A stretch of DNA of 64,000 nt from Psoroptes ovis (lineage: Eukaryota > Arthropoda > Arachnida > Sarcoptiformes > Psoroptidae): the NCBI GenBank assembly GCA_002943765.1, contig PQWQ01000010.1, forward strand, positions 684,501 to 748,500, in the 5' to 3' direction. Shown piece after piece: positions 37,074 to 49,411 of the stretch. The notes under the pieces are model-generated. The model saw only the letters and a program-made list of their open reading frames with translations. It did no database searches and was not told the origin of the DNA. Numbering within the stretch: position 1 is the stretch's first letter; every line of letters begins with the position of its first letter. The translations under genes were made by a program, and so were the position numbers.

Positions 37074-38853
37074 ATGACAAAATTGAAATCAAAACATACA
37101 ACAATCATATTGATTGCCATTTCAATATCCATAACGATTGTCGAAGCTGCAACGAAAAAATCTGATGATGGAACATCAATGATTGGTAGTAATTCACCAA
37201 TATATCAATCATCACCAAATGGACAATATTCAATGTCAAGTCAATATGGTGGTGGTGGTGCTGGTAATGCTATCAACAATGGTATTAATAGTATTGGCAA
37301 TCAGCAGCTACATGAACATGGTCAACAAGGTCAATCGCAAGGATCTCAATCAAATCTTTATTATTATTATTATCCGGTACAAGATCAAAAACATAAAGAT
37401 ACCGGTTCATATGCTGCACATGCACAAAGTATTCCATCTGGTCATCAATCATCTTCGGCTGATTCGATGGAACATAGTGCCAGTACAATGGATGCTGCAG
37501 CATCTGGTTCTGAAATCAGTTACACTGCACCTGAATTAAATCAAGATTATCAATCACAATCACAAGGTTTCGATGCACAAACATTAAGCAATCTTGCATC
37601 ACAATTTCAACAACAATATTTCAATAATCCATCTGGCCAATATGATGCAAATGCTGCCAATTTAGCATACGGTAATCAAGCTGAAGCATCCAGTCATATA
37701 GCACAACAAGTTCATCCTGGCTATCCGAATGCCTTGCCACAAGGACATTTAGCATTTGCACAAGGTTCACCGTATGGGCCAGGACAACATACATTTGCTG
37801 GTTATGGTCCAGCAGGTGGTGGCGCGCAAGCCATTCAACCACAAACATCGGAAGTATCAGGATTGGCATCAGGACTTAAAAAATATGGTCTAACATCAAT
37901 TCTAATGCCTGTATTAGCTATTGCTGGTCTTAGTTTATTGCTACCAACGGTCACTAGTTTAGCTGGCACTACGACAACAAAAACTAAACGATCAATTGAT
38001 GATTCACCATTTTCATCATATATCGAAAAAATGGATTCATATTATAAAATGTATAATAAAGCAATGGAAAAAGAAGAATGTATGAATCGTATGATTTGTG
38101 AACTTGGGTAAGTTATTTTTTCAATTAATTACATGAGCCAATCTTTACAATCAAAATTGATCAATCATGATCTAAATTTTGTGAAAATTACATCGAACTC
38201 AGGTTTTTTTTTTTTTTTTGATATCCGACCGAAATTATTAATTGATTCGTATAGTATAGTCTTGAATGATTCAGTTTGAAAATCTAAAATTTATTATCTA
38301 AATATAGCTTTAATGCATATTGCTTTGTATAGCCACCAAAAAGTATCTGGTCAATCGAGTCTATAGCCATGTTATGATTAAAATTATCTGAATAAACTGG
38401 ATTTATACCAGCTTATATATCAGCATTTAGTTCTAATTCAGCAACACTTTTCTTCCGTATATTTTTTAATTAATTTTCTGATTGAAGCAAAAAAAAAAAA
38501 CTAATATTTATAAGGCATTGACCTTCTTATGAGACTATTTTTTTGTGTGAAACATTGAAAAATTGATTAATTTTTTCAAATCTAAAATTTTTCGGAATTT
38601 ACACAGTGATGCCGTAAGCGATGTACGTGGCCGTAGTGCTTTATTAATGTAAGTATCGATTCAATGGATATCGGTGATTTGAACCTTATCGAAATTGGAT
38701 TTTAATCCATCAATTTTCACATAATTAATCATATATTTTTCCGATAGGGTCGTCGAAAATTTAGCACCACAATGGATGGAAAAGAAAATGACCGTATTCA
38801 AAAATGGTGCCCTAAGTAAAGATATGACTAAATGTAAGAAATATTCTTGCTAA
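37074..38853 (+). CDS. Secreted, Gln/Ser/Gly/Tyr-rich protein with Cys-containing C-terminal domain (unrecognised)
   Basis: Exons 37074-38107, 38607-38648 and 38748-38853 join in phase to give 393 residues. Residues 1 to about 25 are a signal peptide (TIILIAISISITIVEA). The middle is Gln/Ser/Ala/Gly/Tyr-rich and low in charge. A hydrophobic stretch near residue 285 (SILMPVLAIAGLSLLL) is followed by KTKRS, a possible basic cleavage site. The conserved-looking end has EECMNRMICELG, DVRGRSALLM, ENLAPQWMEKKM and CKKYSC, giving four Cys that could pair. This tail resembles a pattern seen in many arthropod secreted proteins, but I cannot name the family. Cuticle, silk-like or gut-lining roles are guesses. 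AATAAA at 38911 is 58 bases after the stop. Confidence 0.8.
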
Positions 38854-38910
38854 CCATTATTTGAAATGACCTGAATGACCTAAATGAAGATCTGGTGAAC
38901 CAATCAATTC

Positions 38911-38916
38911 AATAAA
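38911..38916 (+). promoter_or_regulatory. Polyadenylation signal AATAAA of the secreted-protein gene
   Basis: A canonical hexamer 58 bases after the TAA of the three-exon gene on the same strand. Confidence 0.5.
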
Positions 38917-40380
38917 AAAAAAACCAAATTCATGTAAGACACGAGCTATGGACGAATAAACAATAATAATAATAAACATTAAAAAAACAATGGATATGAC
39001 CTGGATAATTTTTTTTTTAATAGAAAATAAACCAAAAAAACCAAAAAATGACCGAAAAATGACCAAAAAAACTAATAAACATAACAAAATTTTTTGTTCA
39101 CAATCAATCAAATCATCAATAATTTCAACAATTAAGCCTTTTTTTTTCGCCAATCAATAATTTTCCATTCAAAAAACAATCCATAGAAAGACCATAACCG
39201 GAAAAAAACAATAACAAATCCATAAAAATCAAATCGTAGAAACAATCAAAAAATCAATGAAAATTTACTTGAAAATATTTTCAAAAAATTGGAATCAATC
39301 GACCATATATGTGCCCGAAAAATGACCAAAAATTACCCGAAAAAACTATCCAAAAATTAGCCTAAAAAATCAATGAATTACATCCAAAAACAATCAAACA
39401 AGAAATGCACACACACACATTCAAATATCCACAGATTCAAATATCCAAAGATTCAAATTTACATATCCAATATTTTTGAAATCATAATTTTTTTAAATCA
39501 TAATTTACATTTGAAAGCTCATATCATTTCACATTTATTTTATTTTATTTAAAAATTTCTCATAAACATTTCGTAAACATTTCATTTTAATTCAAACACG
39601 TACAAATAACAAATTTACACGTACTAAATTATTATTTATTTAATCTCATCAAATAATTTTATTTATTTTTACACACGTATTTTTCAATCAATCACTCAAT
39701 CAATGATCAATGATCAATGATCAATCAAAATAAAGACAATGATTGCCGTTGAAATGTAACACATCATTGTTGACACTGACAATGAATATTAACACTGACA
39801 CTGACGATGACCGTGACCATGACAAAATTTTAAAAATTTTTAAATTTTCTACATTTTTTCAGAGCATTAAAAATCAATGAATCATATTTCTCTATATTTT
39901 TACTGTATAATGGCTTATAAATGCTACCGTATTTGAATAATAATAATAATATTTAATATTAATATTAATATGATCAATTGTCACTTTTTTTTCTTATATT
40001 TTCAAATATATATCTCATTTTTTCAATTTTTCAATTTTGAATAAATAAATAAATAAATAAATTTTTTTCGAAATTATTAAAAAATGATTGTCATTGAAAA
40101 ACAACAATGGTGTAAAGTTCAATAATTGAAATATCTCATAGTCATTGATTGATTCGTAGTCATCGAGCTTATGATGATGGCCTTTAAGAGGTATAAAAGC
40201 ACATGAAATCATCAATTTTTTTTTTGATTTTCAAATTGAATTTTCTGTGTGTAGATTTCAACCAAAATAATCACATATGACAATATTAAACGACATCATT
40301 GAAATTTCGGTGAAATATCAACCAATATTGGCCTGCTGTCAATCAGTGAATATAATAAAAGCAATAGATTATTGTAAGTC
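38917..40380. other. Intergenic between convergent genes
   Basis: Low-complexity A-rich sequence with repeated ACCAAAAA- and GACCGAAAAA-like words at 39,000-39,400 and a small TCAATGA repeat near 39,700. No gene is seen. Confidence 0.6.
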
Positions 40381-40382
40381 AA

Positions 40383-40388
40383 TTTATT
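40383..40388 (-). promoter_or_regulatory. Polyadenylation signal (AATAAA on the minus strand) of the CISD gene
   Basis: TTTATT on the plus strand, 63 bases beyond the CISD stop. I see no comparable hexamer just after the stop at 41218. Confidence 0.45.
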
Positions 40389-40450
40389 GATTTTTAAAAA
40401 AATTTAAACAAATAAAATTTAATACAAGACATTATGAATTATTAATTGAA

Positions 40451-42591
40451 TTAATTAATGAATTGATGGCTGCGATTCGAATCATCGATTTTATTTAGCA
40501 CATCAAAATCATCATTATTCAAATTACCATTATCACCATTCATTGTGGTCGATTGTTGATCACTATCCACTGAATCAATTGATTTAATATCAATATCTTG
40601 TTCATTGATTATGATCGATGATGATGTCATTAATGATGATGATGATGGTGGTTGTGCAATGATTTGTTGTTCAGGTTGCTCATTATTAGATGAAGGTTGT
40701 GGGTGTAGTAGTTGCTGTTGTTGATTGGAATCACCCTTTATATTTTCAGATTGATTCTGTTGTTGATTCGAATCGGTGTTCCATATTAAATTCAACGGAC
40801 CAATATGGTCATCATTCGTACGATTATGACGCTTATGTGCACCATCACAGTATGGAAATTTTGCCGATTTCCAACATCGGCAATATGAAATTTTATTTTT
40901 GTTTGTATCTTGGTATTTTTCGAGTGAATTAATGATGAAATTTCAAAATTTTCCCATAGAAAATTAATTCAAAAAATAAATAAAAAGATAAGAAATAATC
41001 AATTAGTTTATGACTAGATTTACGATTAATGAAGACGCAAAAAAAAAAACATGAAAATTTTCTTAGAATAAATTAATAATTACGAAATGAAAATACATTA
41101 ATCTAAAATCTACAATGATAAATGAATAATCATGAAAAGGTATTTCCGATTTTGACCCGTGTGAATTCATTGAATTTGAGTGCAGAGGTTTGGCCATTCA
41201 TTCATTCATTTATCCATTCAATTCAATTCATTCATTTGATTCGATTCATTTAATCCTGATTCTTCAACAGCTTTTTGAAGATATTCTTCTTTCAAATCTT
41301 CCGAAAGATGACGCCAACGTCTTAATAATTCATCAAGAATTTCACCATTTAAATTATCTTCATCATTCAAAATGTTATCATCATCAATATTATTATTATT
41401 CATTTCATTACGAACATTTGGCATTTCATCATAACAAAATATATCGAATGCTAAATCATCGATATCACCTTTTAAACTATAACGTTTACGTTCTTTTTTC
41501 GATGATTCTTGCGATTGTTTTGGTTGCTGTTGTTGCTGATGCTGTTGTTGTTGTTTGGTTGATTGTATTTGATTCTCTTCGACCGGAACCAACAATGGTG
41601 TCTGTAATATTAATGATTCTCGACGTTCTTTGATCATTGGTTCATCATTATTATCATTATGGTTGTTATTATCATCATCATTATCAGTTATCTTCTTATT
41701 TTCATTTTGTTTATCGACATTTTCTTCGATTGAATCGATATTTTCATTTAAATTATCTTCATCTTTATCATTATTTTTGATTGATTCAGCATTATTTTCC
41801 ATAGATTCTTTGTCATTATTCTTCATCAATTCTCGTTCGTAATCATCATCATCATCATTGTCTGGTTCATTATTATTCTCATTTTCATTTTCTTCATTTT
41901 CATCTTCATCATCTTCTTCAGGAATTTCTTCAGTTATTTTTTCTTCATAAAGTTGATATTCTTCGAAATCATTGGCGGAAAAATCAATGAATCCTTCGGT
42001 TATTGTAATGTTTGGTTCTGGTCCTGGTCCTGGTCCTGGTTCTATAATTTTTTTTTACAGACATATTATGAAACACATATGATACTTTATTTTGATACAT
42101 TATAATCAATGATAATAATATTTATAATCATTGATTTTGATTGAAGCAAAAACTACAGGGCAATAACTCTTCGAATATTATGGAGATTAAGTAATAATCA
42201 CACATATGCATGCATATGATTCTAATGTTATGATAATAATAATAATAATAGTATTCGATGCTTAAAATGTTTTTGAAATTTCAAATTTGCAGCATAAACA
42301 ACGGCCAAAAAAACAATCTAATCAATATCCCCGAAGAGAATTATACTTACTTTGTCGATCAATATCATCATCAATATTAACATTTAAACTTTTTGAATAT
42401 TTTTCATCAGCATTCAATTGAATTCGATTTTCATCATTTTGATGATCATCATTTCGATTATCATTAGTTTGTTTCGTACAATAACGCCGCCGCCATTGTA
42501 CATAGGCTACATAACCGATTGCTAATGATGTACAAATCCATGGTAAATGTTGTCGTATCGGTGATTGTTGACCAAATATTTGGTTAGCCAT
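40451..42591 (-). CDS. CISD: CDGSH iron-sulfur domain protein (CISD/mitoNEET-like), two exons
   Basis: CISD proteins carry a labile [2Fe-2S] cluster and are anchored by an N-terminal helix in the outer mitochondrial or ER membrane. They act in redox, iron and calcium balance. Exons 42591-42351 and 40908-40451 join in phase 1 to give 232 residues. Residues about 17-32 (PWICTSLAIGYVAYVQW) form the anchor, close to the AIGYLAY of mitoNEET. The cluster motif is YCRCWKSAKFPYCDGAH at 89-105, with ligands Cys90, Cys92, Cys101 and His105, followed by HNRTNDDHIGPL. A Gln/Ser/Asp-rich tail of roughly 110 residues is extra; the family is usually 105-135 residues. The acceptor CCAAG at exon 2 has a poor pyrimidine tract, but it is the only AG between the upstream stop and the motif. 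AATAAA lies at 40388-40383. Confidence 0.88.
41218..42041 (-). CDS. Acidic, Asn-rich coding exon inside the CISD intron (alternative exon or nested gene)
   Basis: A long open frame starts after an AG (ATTATAG) in phase with the first CISD exon. It reads PGPGPGPEPNITITEGFIDF, then Glu/Asp/Asn-rich and Gln-rich sequence, ending LRRWRHLSEDLKEEYLQKAV and a stop at 41218. Joined to 42591-42351 it gives a 354-residue protein with the same membrane anchor and no iron-sulfur motif. A possible internal donor, AAAAG|GTGATA at 41469, would instead make it a 573-nt cassette that keeps frame into the CDGSH exon. It could also be a separate gene starting at an internal Met. No family is recognised; the C-terminal 25 residues weakly recall an HMG-box helix. 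Confidence 0.5.
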
Positions 42592-43545
42592 TTGATTTAC
42601 TATTTACTAACTAATGACTTAGTATATGATGTACCTGTACTTGTTTGTATTCGAAAAATTCAATGATTTAAAGAAATTCAAAGACAAATTTTGAACCTTT
42701 ATTCATTCATTCATTAATTTAAACATTCATTAATTCATTTGGATAAACAAAGACATGAATGTTGTTTTTGTTGTTTAACAGTGTTTTTCGATGTGTTGTT
42801 CAATCGCACCGTTGTGAGCAAAACATATATTTATAACATTTTGTTTGCATGTTGTTGCATTGTATACGAGGCTTTTGGCTATGGCACAGCCAGATTTATA
42901 AAGATTTTCATTTGTCGATGATAATCTAGATATATCCGACGATATATTATTTGATATGTTTCTTGTGTGTGTGTGTGTGTTCATACTCTAACAACAACCA
43001 AATACTCAAACATGTATATACAGCCTTAAAAAACAATGATAATTTTTCTCCTTGTTTGTTTGTTTGCATCCAAAATTTGATTGATGTTTGTATACGCATT
43101 CATATCTATGATATGCACAGTGCATCCACTCATTTTTAATCATTCCAATGATGATATTAATGTTGATGATGATTTTAGTTGATGATGTTGATGATAATAG
43201 AGCACACACACACATGTCATTGATTGATGCAATGTCATAAATAAAAATGTGCTTTTTGGCTTTTTGAATGAAATGAATGAAATGATGTTCGGAAGCTGGT
43301 GTTTTATAACGTAACATGTTTATGTTTGACGTACCGATACGTTTATTTCAATATTGAAATTGATTACAACACAGTCAAAAGCCTACGTTTTTTTTTCGAA
43401 ACAATCTTAGTTCGAAAATACAAGGCAAAACCCTTGAATAATTATCATTGAATTTATTCAACTTCAAATTGTTTATTTGTTTCTTCTTATTTCAAATGTA
43501 TTTAAGGTTGTAGTTGCTTCGAAATGCCGAAAAACAAACCATTCA

Positions 43546-44418
43546 TTATACGATTGAACGAATCAATGAATCATTTGATTCATCGTGATTTATCCAATCG
43601 TAATTATCATCACCATCATTCGATTCGATTAAATCTACAATCATTGAATATGAATGATTATTTGTTGAAACAATATTCTCATCATCATCGTTATTATCAT
43701 TATCTGAATCATTATCATTGTCATTGTCATCATTGTTTTGTATTATTTGATAATAATTTAAATTTGAATCATTATCATTATTATTGATATTATTTATCAC
43801 AATTGTTTTAGTGATTGTTGATTGATGATTTCGATGTTGTTGAATCGATAATAATTTCCTTTCATAATCAATCAAAATTATCATAATCATGGACAGTATT
43901 GTTGTCAATATGAATATGATCAATACTGGCCAATTATGGCCATAATTATCAATGATAAATTGATTTTGGCTGTCGAATTCTTTGAATGAATCATTGTTAT
44001 CATTATGTTTGATCAAACAAACGATTGTCGATAAGAGATTTATCATTGAAAACACTAATAATACGAACTGTTTTCGATAATAACATCCAATTAAACCGAC
44101 CAAATAATTGATGCCAATAATTGATAGAATCAGCATAACATCTTTGAATGAAAAATCAAAATTTTAATTCAAATAATTTCAATAAGCGAAACGACTAATT
44201 TGAATACCTTGTTTACTGGTCAAATCTTGCAAATTTGGCTGCACCTGCTGCTGTTGATCATCATCGTAGGAAACATGGACAAATTGTATGAATATATTTA
44301 CAAATATCAATGATAATATCAAACAAATGATCATAAATATGATCAATATGATCAATGAATATCGAATTGATTTGATTAATTGCTTTATTGTTGCCAAACT
44401 TTGGTGATAATTTTTCAT
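43546..44418 (-). CDS. Four-pass membrane protein (unrecognised), two exons
   Basis: Exons 44418-44208 and 44141-43546 join in phase 1 (CAAG|GTATTC donor, TTCAAAG acceptor) to give 268 residues. Predicted helices are at about 20-46, 72-92, 95-114 and 142-162. They lie in the order short N-tail, TM1, a 25-residue loop with Asp and Gln runs, TM2, TM3, a 27-residue loop, TM4, and a long Asn/Asp-rich cytoplasmic tail. The topology is tetraspanin- or MARVEL-like. The tetraspanin CCG motif and Cys-rich large loop are absent, so I do not assign either family. Both termini are predicted cytoplasmic. AATAAA lies at 43458-43453. Confidence 0.75.
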
Positions 44419-45210
44419 TTTTATTTCGATTTCGAATCAAAAACAATTGAAAACTGAATATTTTTATCATTCGATATTCGATCGTCTAATGTGGATCACA
44501 TTTGACATTATCTTTTGTTATTTTATTGTTGTTTTTCTTTCTGTCTCGATTGAAATACAACATAGCTTCATCAAGAAGCTTTAAGGAATTTCTCCACGAT
44601 TCTATATATAAACACTGGATAATATATCCAAAGGAATATATGTGTGTGAAGGAATTTCAAGAATTCATTGAAATTCAATAAAACTTATGGACAGCGCATT
44701 TTTTCAAACATTCTTAGCTAGTTCTATGGCCATTATTGTTATTATTATTGTTGTTGTTTCACCTAAAACTACAGTTTTCAAATTCCTTGAAACACATTTC
44801 AAATGCATTTTTTTTCAAATACATTTGTGCCCATCATATGAGAATTGAATAAATTTTGAATGGAATTTTAAATTCAATTTTCTGTTCTATGTAAAACTAG
44901 ATGGCAGATTGCCATTGATTGTTTGCTTGGACGAAATTCTGCGCCCAAAGAATTAGATCCGATTTGATTGATTGGAAATTTATTCATTTTTTCAACAGAT
45001 TTTTATTGATAATTATTTGAATAATATAATTGAATGTACATTATATATTAGCATTAATTGCATTGTATTGCATAGAATATTATTCTATTCAATATTCAAT
45101 AACATTGAAAATACATTGATTTTAATAATAAATAATAATAAATAATTTAATTTAATTGAATTTAATTTGATTTTTCTTGTTAAATTTAATTTCATTTTAA
45201 ATTAATGATA

Positions 45211-46350
45211 TTAAACAGCATGAAATTGTGGATCATTTTTAGGCACATAACAATGGCTATTATTAAGTGCCGTTATTGATAATGATGATGATGATAATGG
45301 TGGTGGTGGTGGCGGTAGTGATGGTGGTTGATGTGGTGTTGGTTGTGGTGATAATGGTGATGTTGGTGATGTTACATTTGATGATGATGATTTTGTACGA
45401 TGATGATGATGATGATGACTATGATGTCGATGTTCAGATGATGGTGGTGGTGGTGGTGCAGGACATGGTGGCGGTGGCGTTGTTGATGATGATGTTGTTG
45501 TACCATGTGGTTGTTGTTGTTGTTGTTTTTGTCTTGATAATGTTTGTTGATGATGTGATACGATTGGCATCGGTAATGGTAATAATAATGAAGAATCAGC
45601 AATAATTGAATGATTATCGAAATATTGTTGTTGCTGTTGTTGTTGTTGTTGTTGTGAGCATTTATTTGTTGTGGTCATCATCATTAATGATGATAATGAT
45701 GTTGGATTATTGTGATTATTATGGCGATAATTATGTGCAAAATGTAATGAATGATGATGATGATGAGCAGCATCTTCACAAGGCATACGATATTTAATAA
45801 TACAAATAGAATCTGTAAATGATAATATACAAATAACAAGCAAATAATACATTCCTAAATGTTTGCGATTGATTCGTTTATTTATTTTGTTTGTTTGATC
45901 AATTAATTATAATTAAATGATTTAATGGAAAGAAATGAGATAGAAATCGAAAATAGAATATCGTTATTGAGATATTTAGACCAAAAAATTCTTAAAATTT
46001 GAAATGAAATTCCATGAATTCTGTTGAGGAATTTCTTCGTCTTAAAATTTTCACTTACCAATAAGATCACTTTGATATTGAGATGAAACTGTATTGCCAA
46101 AAAATATGAGCAAAAATGTTAACGCTGATAGCCAGCTAAAAAATATGAGCATTTTAAGATGTTGTATAAGGCTTGCAATTAAACCGATGACCAAAACGAT
46201 ATCTAATATAATAGCGACTGTAGGATGATATGATGGCCATGGTATTAATTTCAATTGAAATATTTGCATTTGTGTTAAGATCATAAATATTAATGTTAAT
46301 AATATGATCAATAATCGGCTCATTTGTATACATAATAATGTATTGCACAT
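45211..46350 (-). CDS. Multi-pass membrane protein with long Pro/His/Ser-rich tail (unrecognised), two exons
   Basis: Exons 46350-46059 and 45812-45211 join in phase 1 (TTATTG|GTAAGT donor, TTTACAG acceptor) to give 297 residues. Three hydrophobic helices occur at about 10-31 (LLIILLTLIFMILTQMQIF), 43-64 and 66-87. After the join comes DSICIIKYRMPCED, then a tail of more than 180 residues with His, Gln, Ser and Pro runs, ending HCYVPKNDPQFHAV. The gene lies 0.8 kb from the four-pass protein gene on the same strand, but I see no clear paralogy. An alternative start at 45852 in the intron would read MYYLLVICILSF straight into the last exon. Confidence 0.7.
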
Positions 46351-47320
46351 TTTTTTTTTTTTTTTGAAAATTAATATTTATTTATTTATTTTAAATAATG
46401 ATAATTTATAATAATTGAAAAATGAAATCATAATTATCAATGATTTATTGTGAAGACTCATGAAATGAAATGAAATAATAATAAATAATAAAAGACTATT
46501 TATTCATCAATATTAATAATAATCAACAATAATAATGATTGAATCAATATTTTTTTTCTCTTTCTTAACATTTTGTCTTTAAATTTTGATTTTATCATTT
46601 ATTTATTTATGTTTTTCTTTGAAAATTTGAAACAAAATCGACGATCATCGGTGATAATAATTGATATTGAACAATATTGAATAATATTGCACATAATCGA
46701 TGATGAAGATGATCGTCAAAAATTGTGCGTCAAAAGTTGTGCCCGAAAGCTTGCATTAACAATAATCAATGCATGTGTGTGTGAAGTGTGAACACATGTG
46801 ATTAGAAAATATTTTCATTTTCATTAATCTAAATTGAATGTCACAATTCTCATTCACAAAAAACCAATTGAATCAATTGAATGTTTTTGATTGTCGATCA
46901 AACTTATTCATTCAATTGTAATTATCATTATTTTGCTGTTGGCATAATAATAATAATAATAATTATTGTTCCCAAACAAATGATGATCGATTGAATCGAT
47001 CGATTGGATGATGATGATTAGATCACAAATTTGAGCAAAATGAAATAATTATAGATCGAAGCAGAAACAAATAATCACCGTTGTACACATTGTTCGTTGG
47101 ACACACACATAAATATTCACATAAGTAGAAATAATTTTAAATCATATTTTTACAAAGCAAAACACATACACACACACACACAATGATTCACTGAACATTA
47201 TCAATCTAATATCTTAATACAATCGATTATGATGATGATGATGATTTAATTTTAATGATCATGTTTGTTTATTTATTTCACTATGAGGACACATATAAAC
47301 ATCAATTAATCAAAAAAATA

Positions 47321-47401
47321 TTAGGTTGTCCCATAAGTTCTTGTTGTTTTTTAAATTTTTTTTTCATTCGAAAAACGGCAAGAACTTATGGGACAACCTA
47401 A
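47321..47401. mobile_element. Mariner-type MITE copy, spacer group P
   Basis: TTAGGTTGTCCCATAAG to ATGGGACAACCTAA, flanked by TA. Confidence 0.88.
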
Positions 47402-47594
47402 TAAAATAAAATGAAGACTATTGGGGCCAAGAGGGTCCCAAAATTAAGCCAGAAATAGGGTGCAGTATGCCTACGAGAAAAAAAAATCGAATCAAATCAA
47501 AAAAAAAAATCATTAAATTATGATTGAAAATAATAATAATAATAATTTTGACACTTTGAAATATAATATTTCTATACGATTACTAATAATAATA

Positions 47595-47716
47595 CAGAGT
47601 TTAAAGTTTTGATTCGTAGTTTTAAAGTTGAATTTCATAATTTTTACAGTATATAATAAGATTAAAAACTACGAAAATAAATTTTAAAACTCTGAATTAA
47701 AACTTTAAAAACACTG
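47595..47716. mobile_element. Palindromic element, second family (copy 3)
   Basis: Starts CAGAGTTTAAAGTTTTGATT and ends TAAAACTTTAAAAACACTG. Flanked by TA on both sides. Confidence 0.75.
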
Positions 47717-48753
47717 TACATTGAATATACATTAAATACAGAGAAATAAATACAAAAATAAATAAATGAATCGAGAATGTGTTTAAGTATTTCATGAAAT
47801 GATTGAAAAACAAAACATCAAAATCAATTCAAATTTAATATTCGATTTCGATTCAATATAATTCAATTTGATATACAATTTCAATACGATTCCCTGTGAT
47901 ATCTGAAACGAATCAAAATATTTACTTCATTGATTTTGATTTTGTTTCAAAATTTCAAAATTGAAATTCTTTGAGAATTGAAAAATTTTGACAAACGAAC
48001 CAAACAATATTGAATTCCAATTTGAAATTCAATGTTCAAAATGATCAAAATCAAAATCAAAATTGAAATTCTTTAGAATTTGAGAATTATTTCTTTTGGT
48101 TTGTTTGTCTGATTGAAATTCAATCAGAATCAAATTAAAAGTTTTACTTTTCTTTGAAGAAAAAATATAGAATTTGATATGAAGGGCAAATACCTTGTAG
48201 GGATGAAATGATTCTTATGAGAGAAATGATGATGATGAAAAGCAGCAGGCCAAAGAGTGATGAATGAATGAATGAATGAATCAATGATCAATGAATCAAT
48301 TGATTATTTCAAATAATTTTGGCCCGAATAATTTCGAGTCTTACGACGAGACAATTTGTTCGAATTTCAATTTCAAAACTGAGAAACTGCATTTATGAAT
48401 GATGAATGTGAAATTAATTGATTAATTAATCAAACAGTCAATTAATGATTCATAAATGTTCAAAGATCATGATGATCATGATGATAATCGGTGTTTCACT
48501 ATGACTGCGTGTCAATATTTTTGTATGTGTAAGCTGATGCTGTTCACCCGTCGATCGCTGTCGGTTGTCACTGATCATATTTGTTTTCGTTTGTTTGTAT
48601 TTTGCTTGAATTTTAAATATGTTTTTGGCTGTTTGGCTGTTTGTCGTTGTTTGTCGTGGTCGTTGCGATATATCTATAGACCATAGACTTTGACAGTGAG
48701 GATGTGTTTGAAATGTTGAAATACTGTTTCACTGTATTGTGTGTATTTATTTA

Positions 48754-48893
48754 CAGGGTTTCAAGTTTTAATTCGTTATTTTAAAATTAATTTTCGTAGT
48801 TTTGAAATTGAATTTCGTAATTTTACGGTTCGAAATTCAATTCAAAATTACGAAATTCAATTTGAAAACTACGAAATAAAACTTGAAATCCTG
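48754..48893. mobile_element. Palindromic element, second family (copy 4)
   Basis: Starts CAGGGTTTCAAGTTTTAATT and ends AATAAAACTTGAAATCCTG, a nearly perfect inverted pair. The element folds along its full length. Confidence 0.78.
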
Positions 48894-49061
48894 CATATTT
48901 ATAATTGTTTATTTTCAAATTATTTCGATGATCAAAATAGATTTTTCTCTCAAACATAGAATGGAACATTTATGGGAGAACACCAAGTGCCATGATATTC
49001 TGTGTTCGTGTGTGTTTGCGTCAGTGAAATATGGAAAATTTGACGTCTATCCGAGATGCTT

Positions 49062-49128
49062 ATTGGTGTGTGTGTGTGTGTGTGTGTTTGGCTGCATTTA
49101 TATATCGTGTGTCTGTGTGTGTGTGTGT
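49062..49128. repeat. GT-rich microsatellite
   Basis: Two blocks of GT repeats separated by about 25 bases. Confidence 0.8.
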
Positions 49129-49363
49129 AAGATGTTTATATGTGATGTAATATGATGCTTTTGGATGCGTTATTTGTATTATTAAATTTGTGTTTGTGTT
49201 ACCAACAAAGTTAAAATAAAAACAACAGAAAATGAAATGAAATTATTATTTTCTCAATATTGAAATTCAATGTGAAATTCACATTGCACCGAATCGAAAT
49301 TTCCAAAATCCAATAATAATAATAATAATCGAATATAAGTTTATATGTTTCGAAAGAAAAAGA

Positions 49364-49411
49364 TGCATCAACAGCAGCAGCCACAGCAGCCACAGCAGCA
49401 GCAACAGTAAT
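49364..49411. repeat. CAG-rich simple repeat
   Basis: Imperfect CAG/CAA/CCA repeats. They could code for Gln or Ala runs but no exon context was found. Confidence 0.6.
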
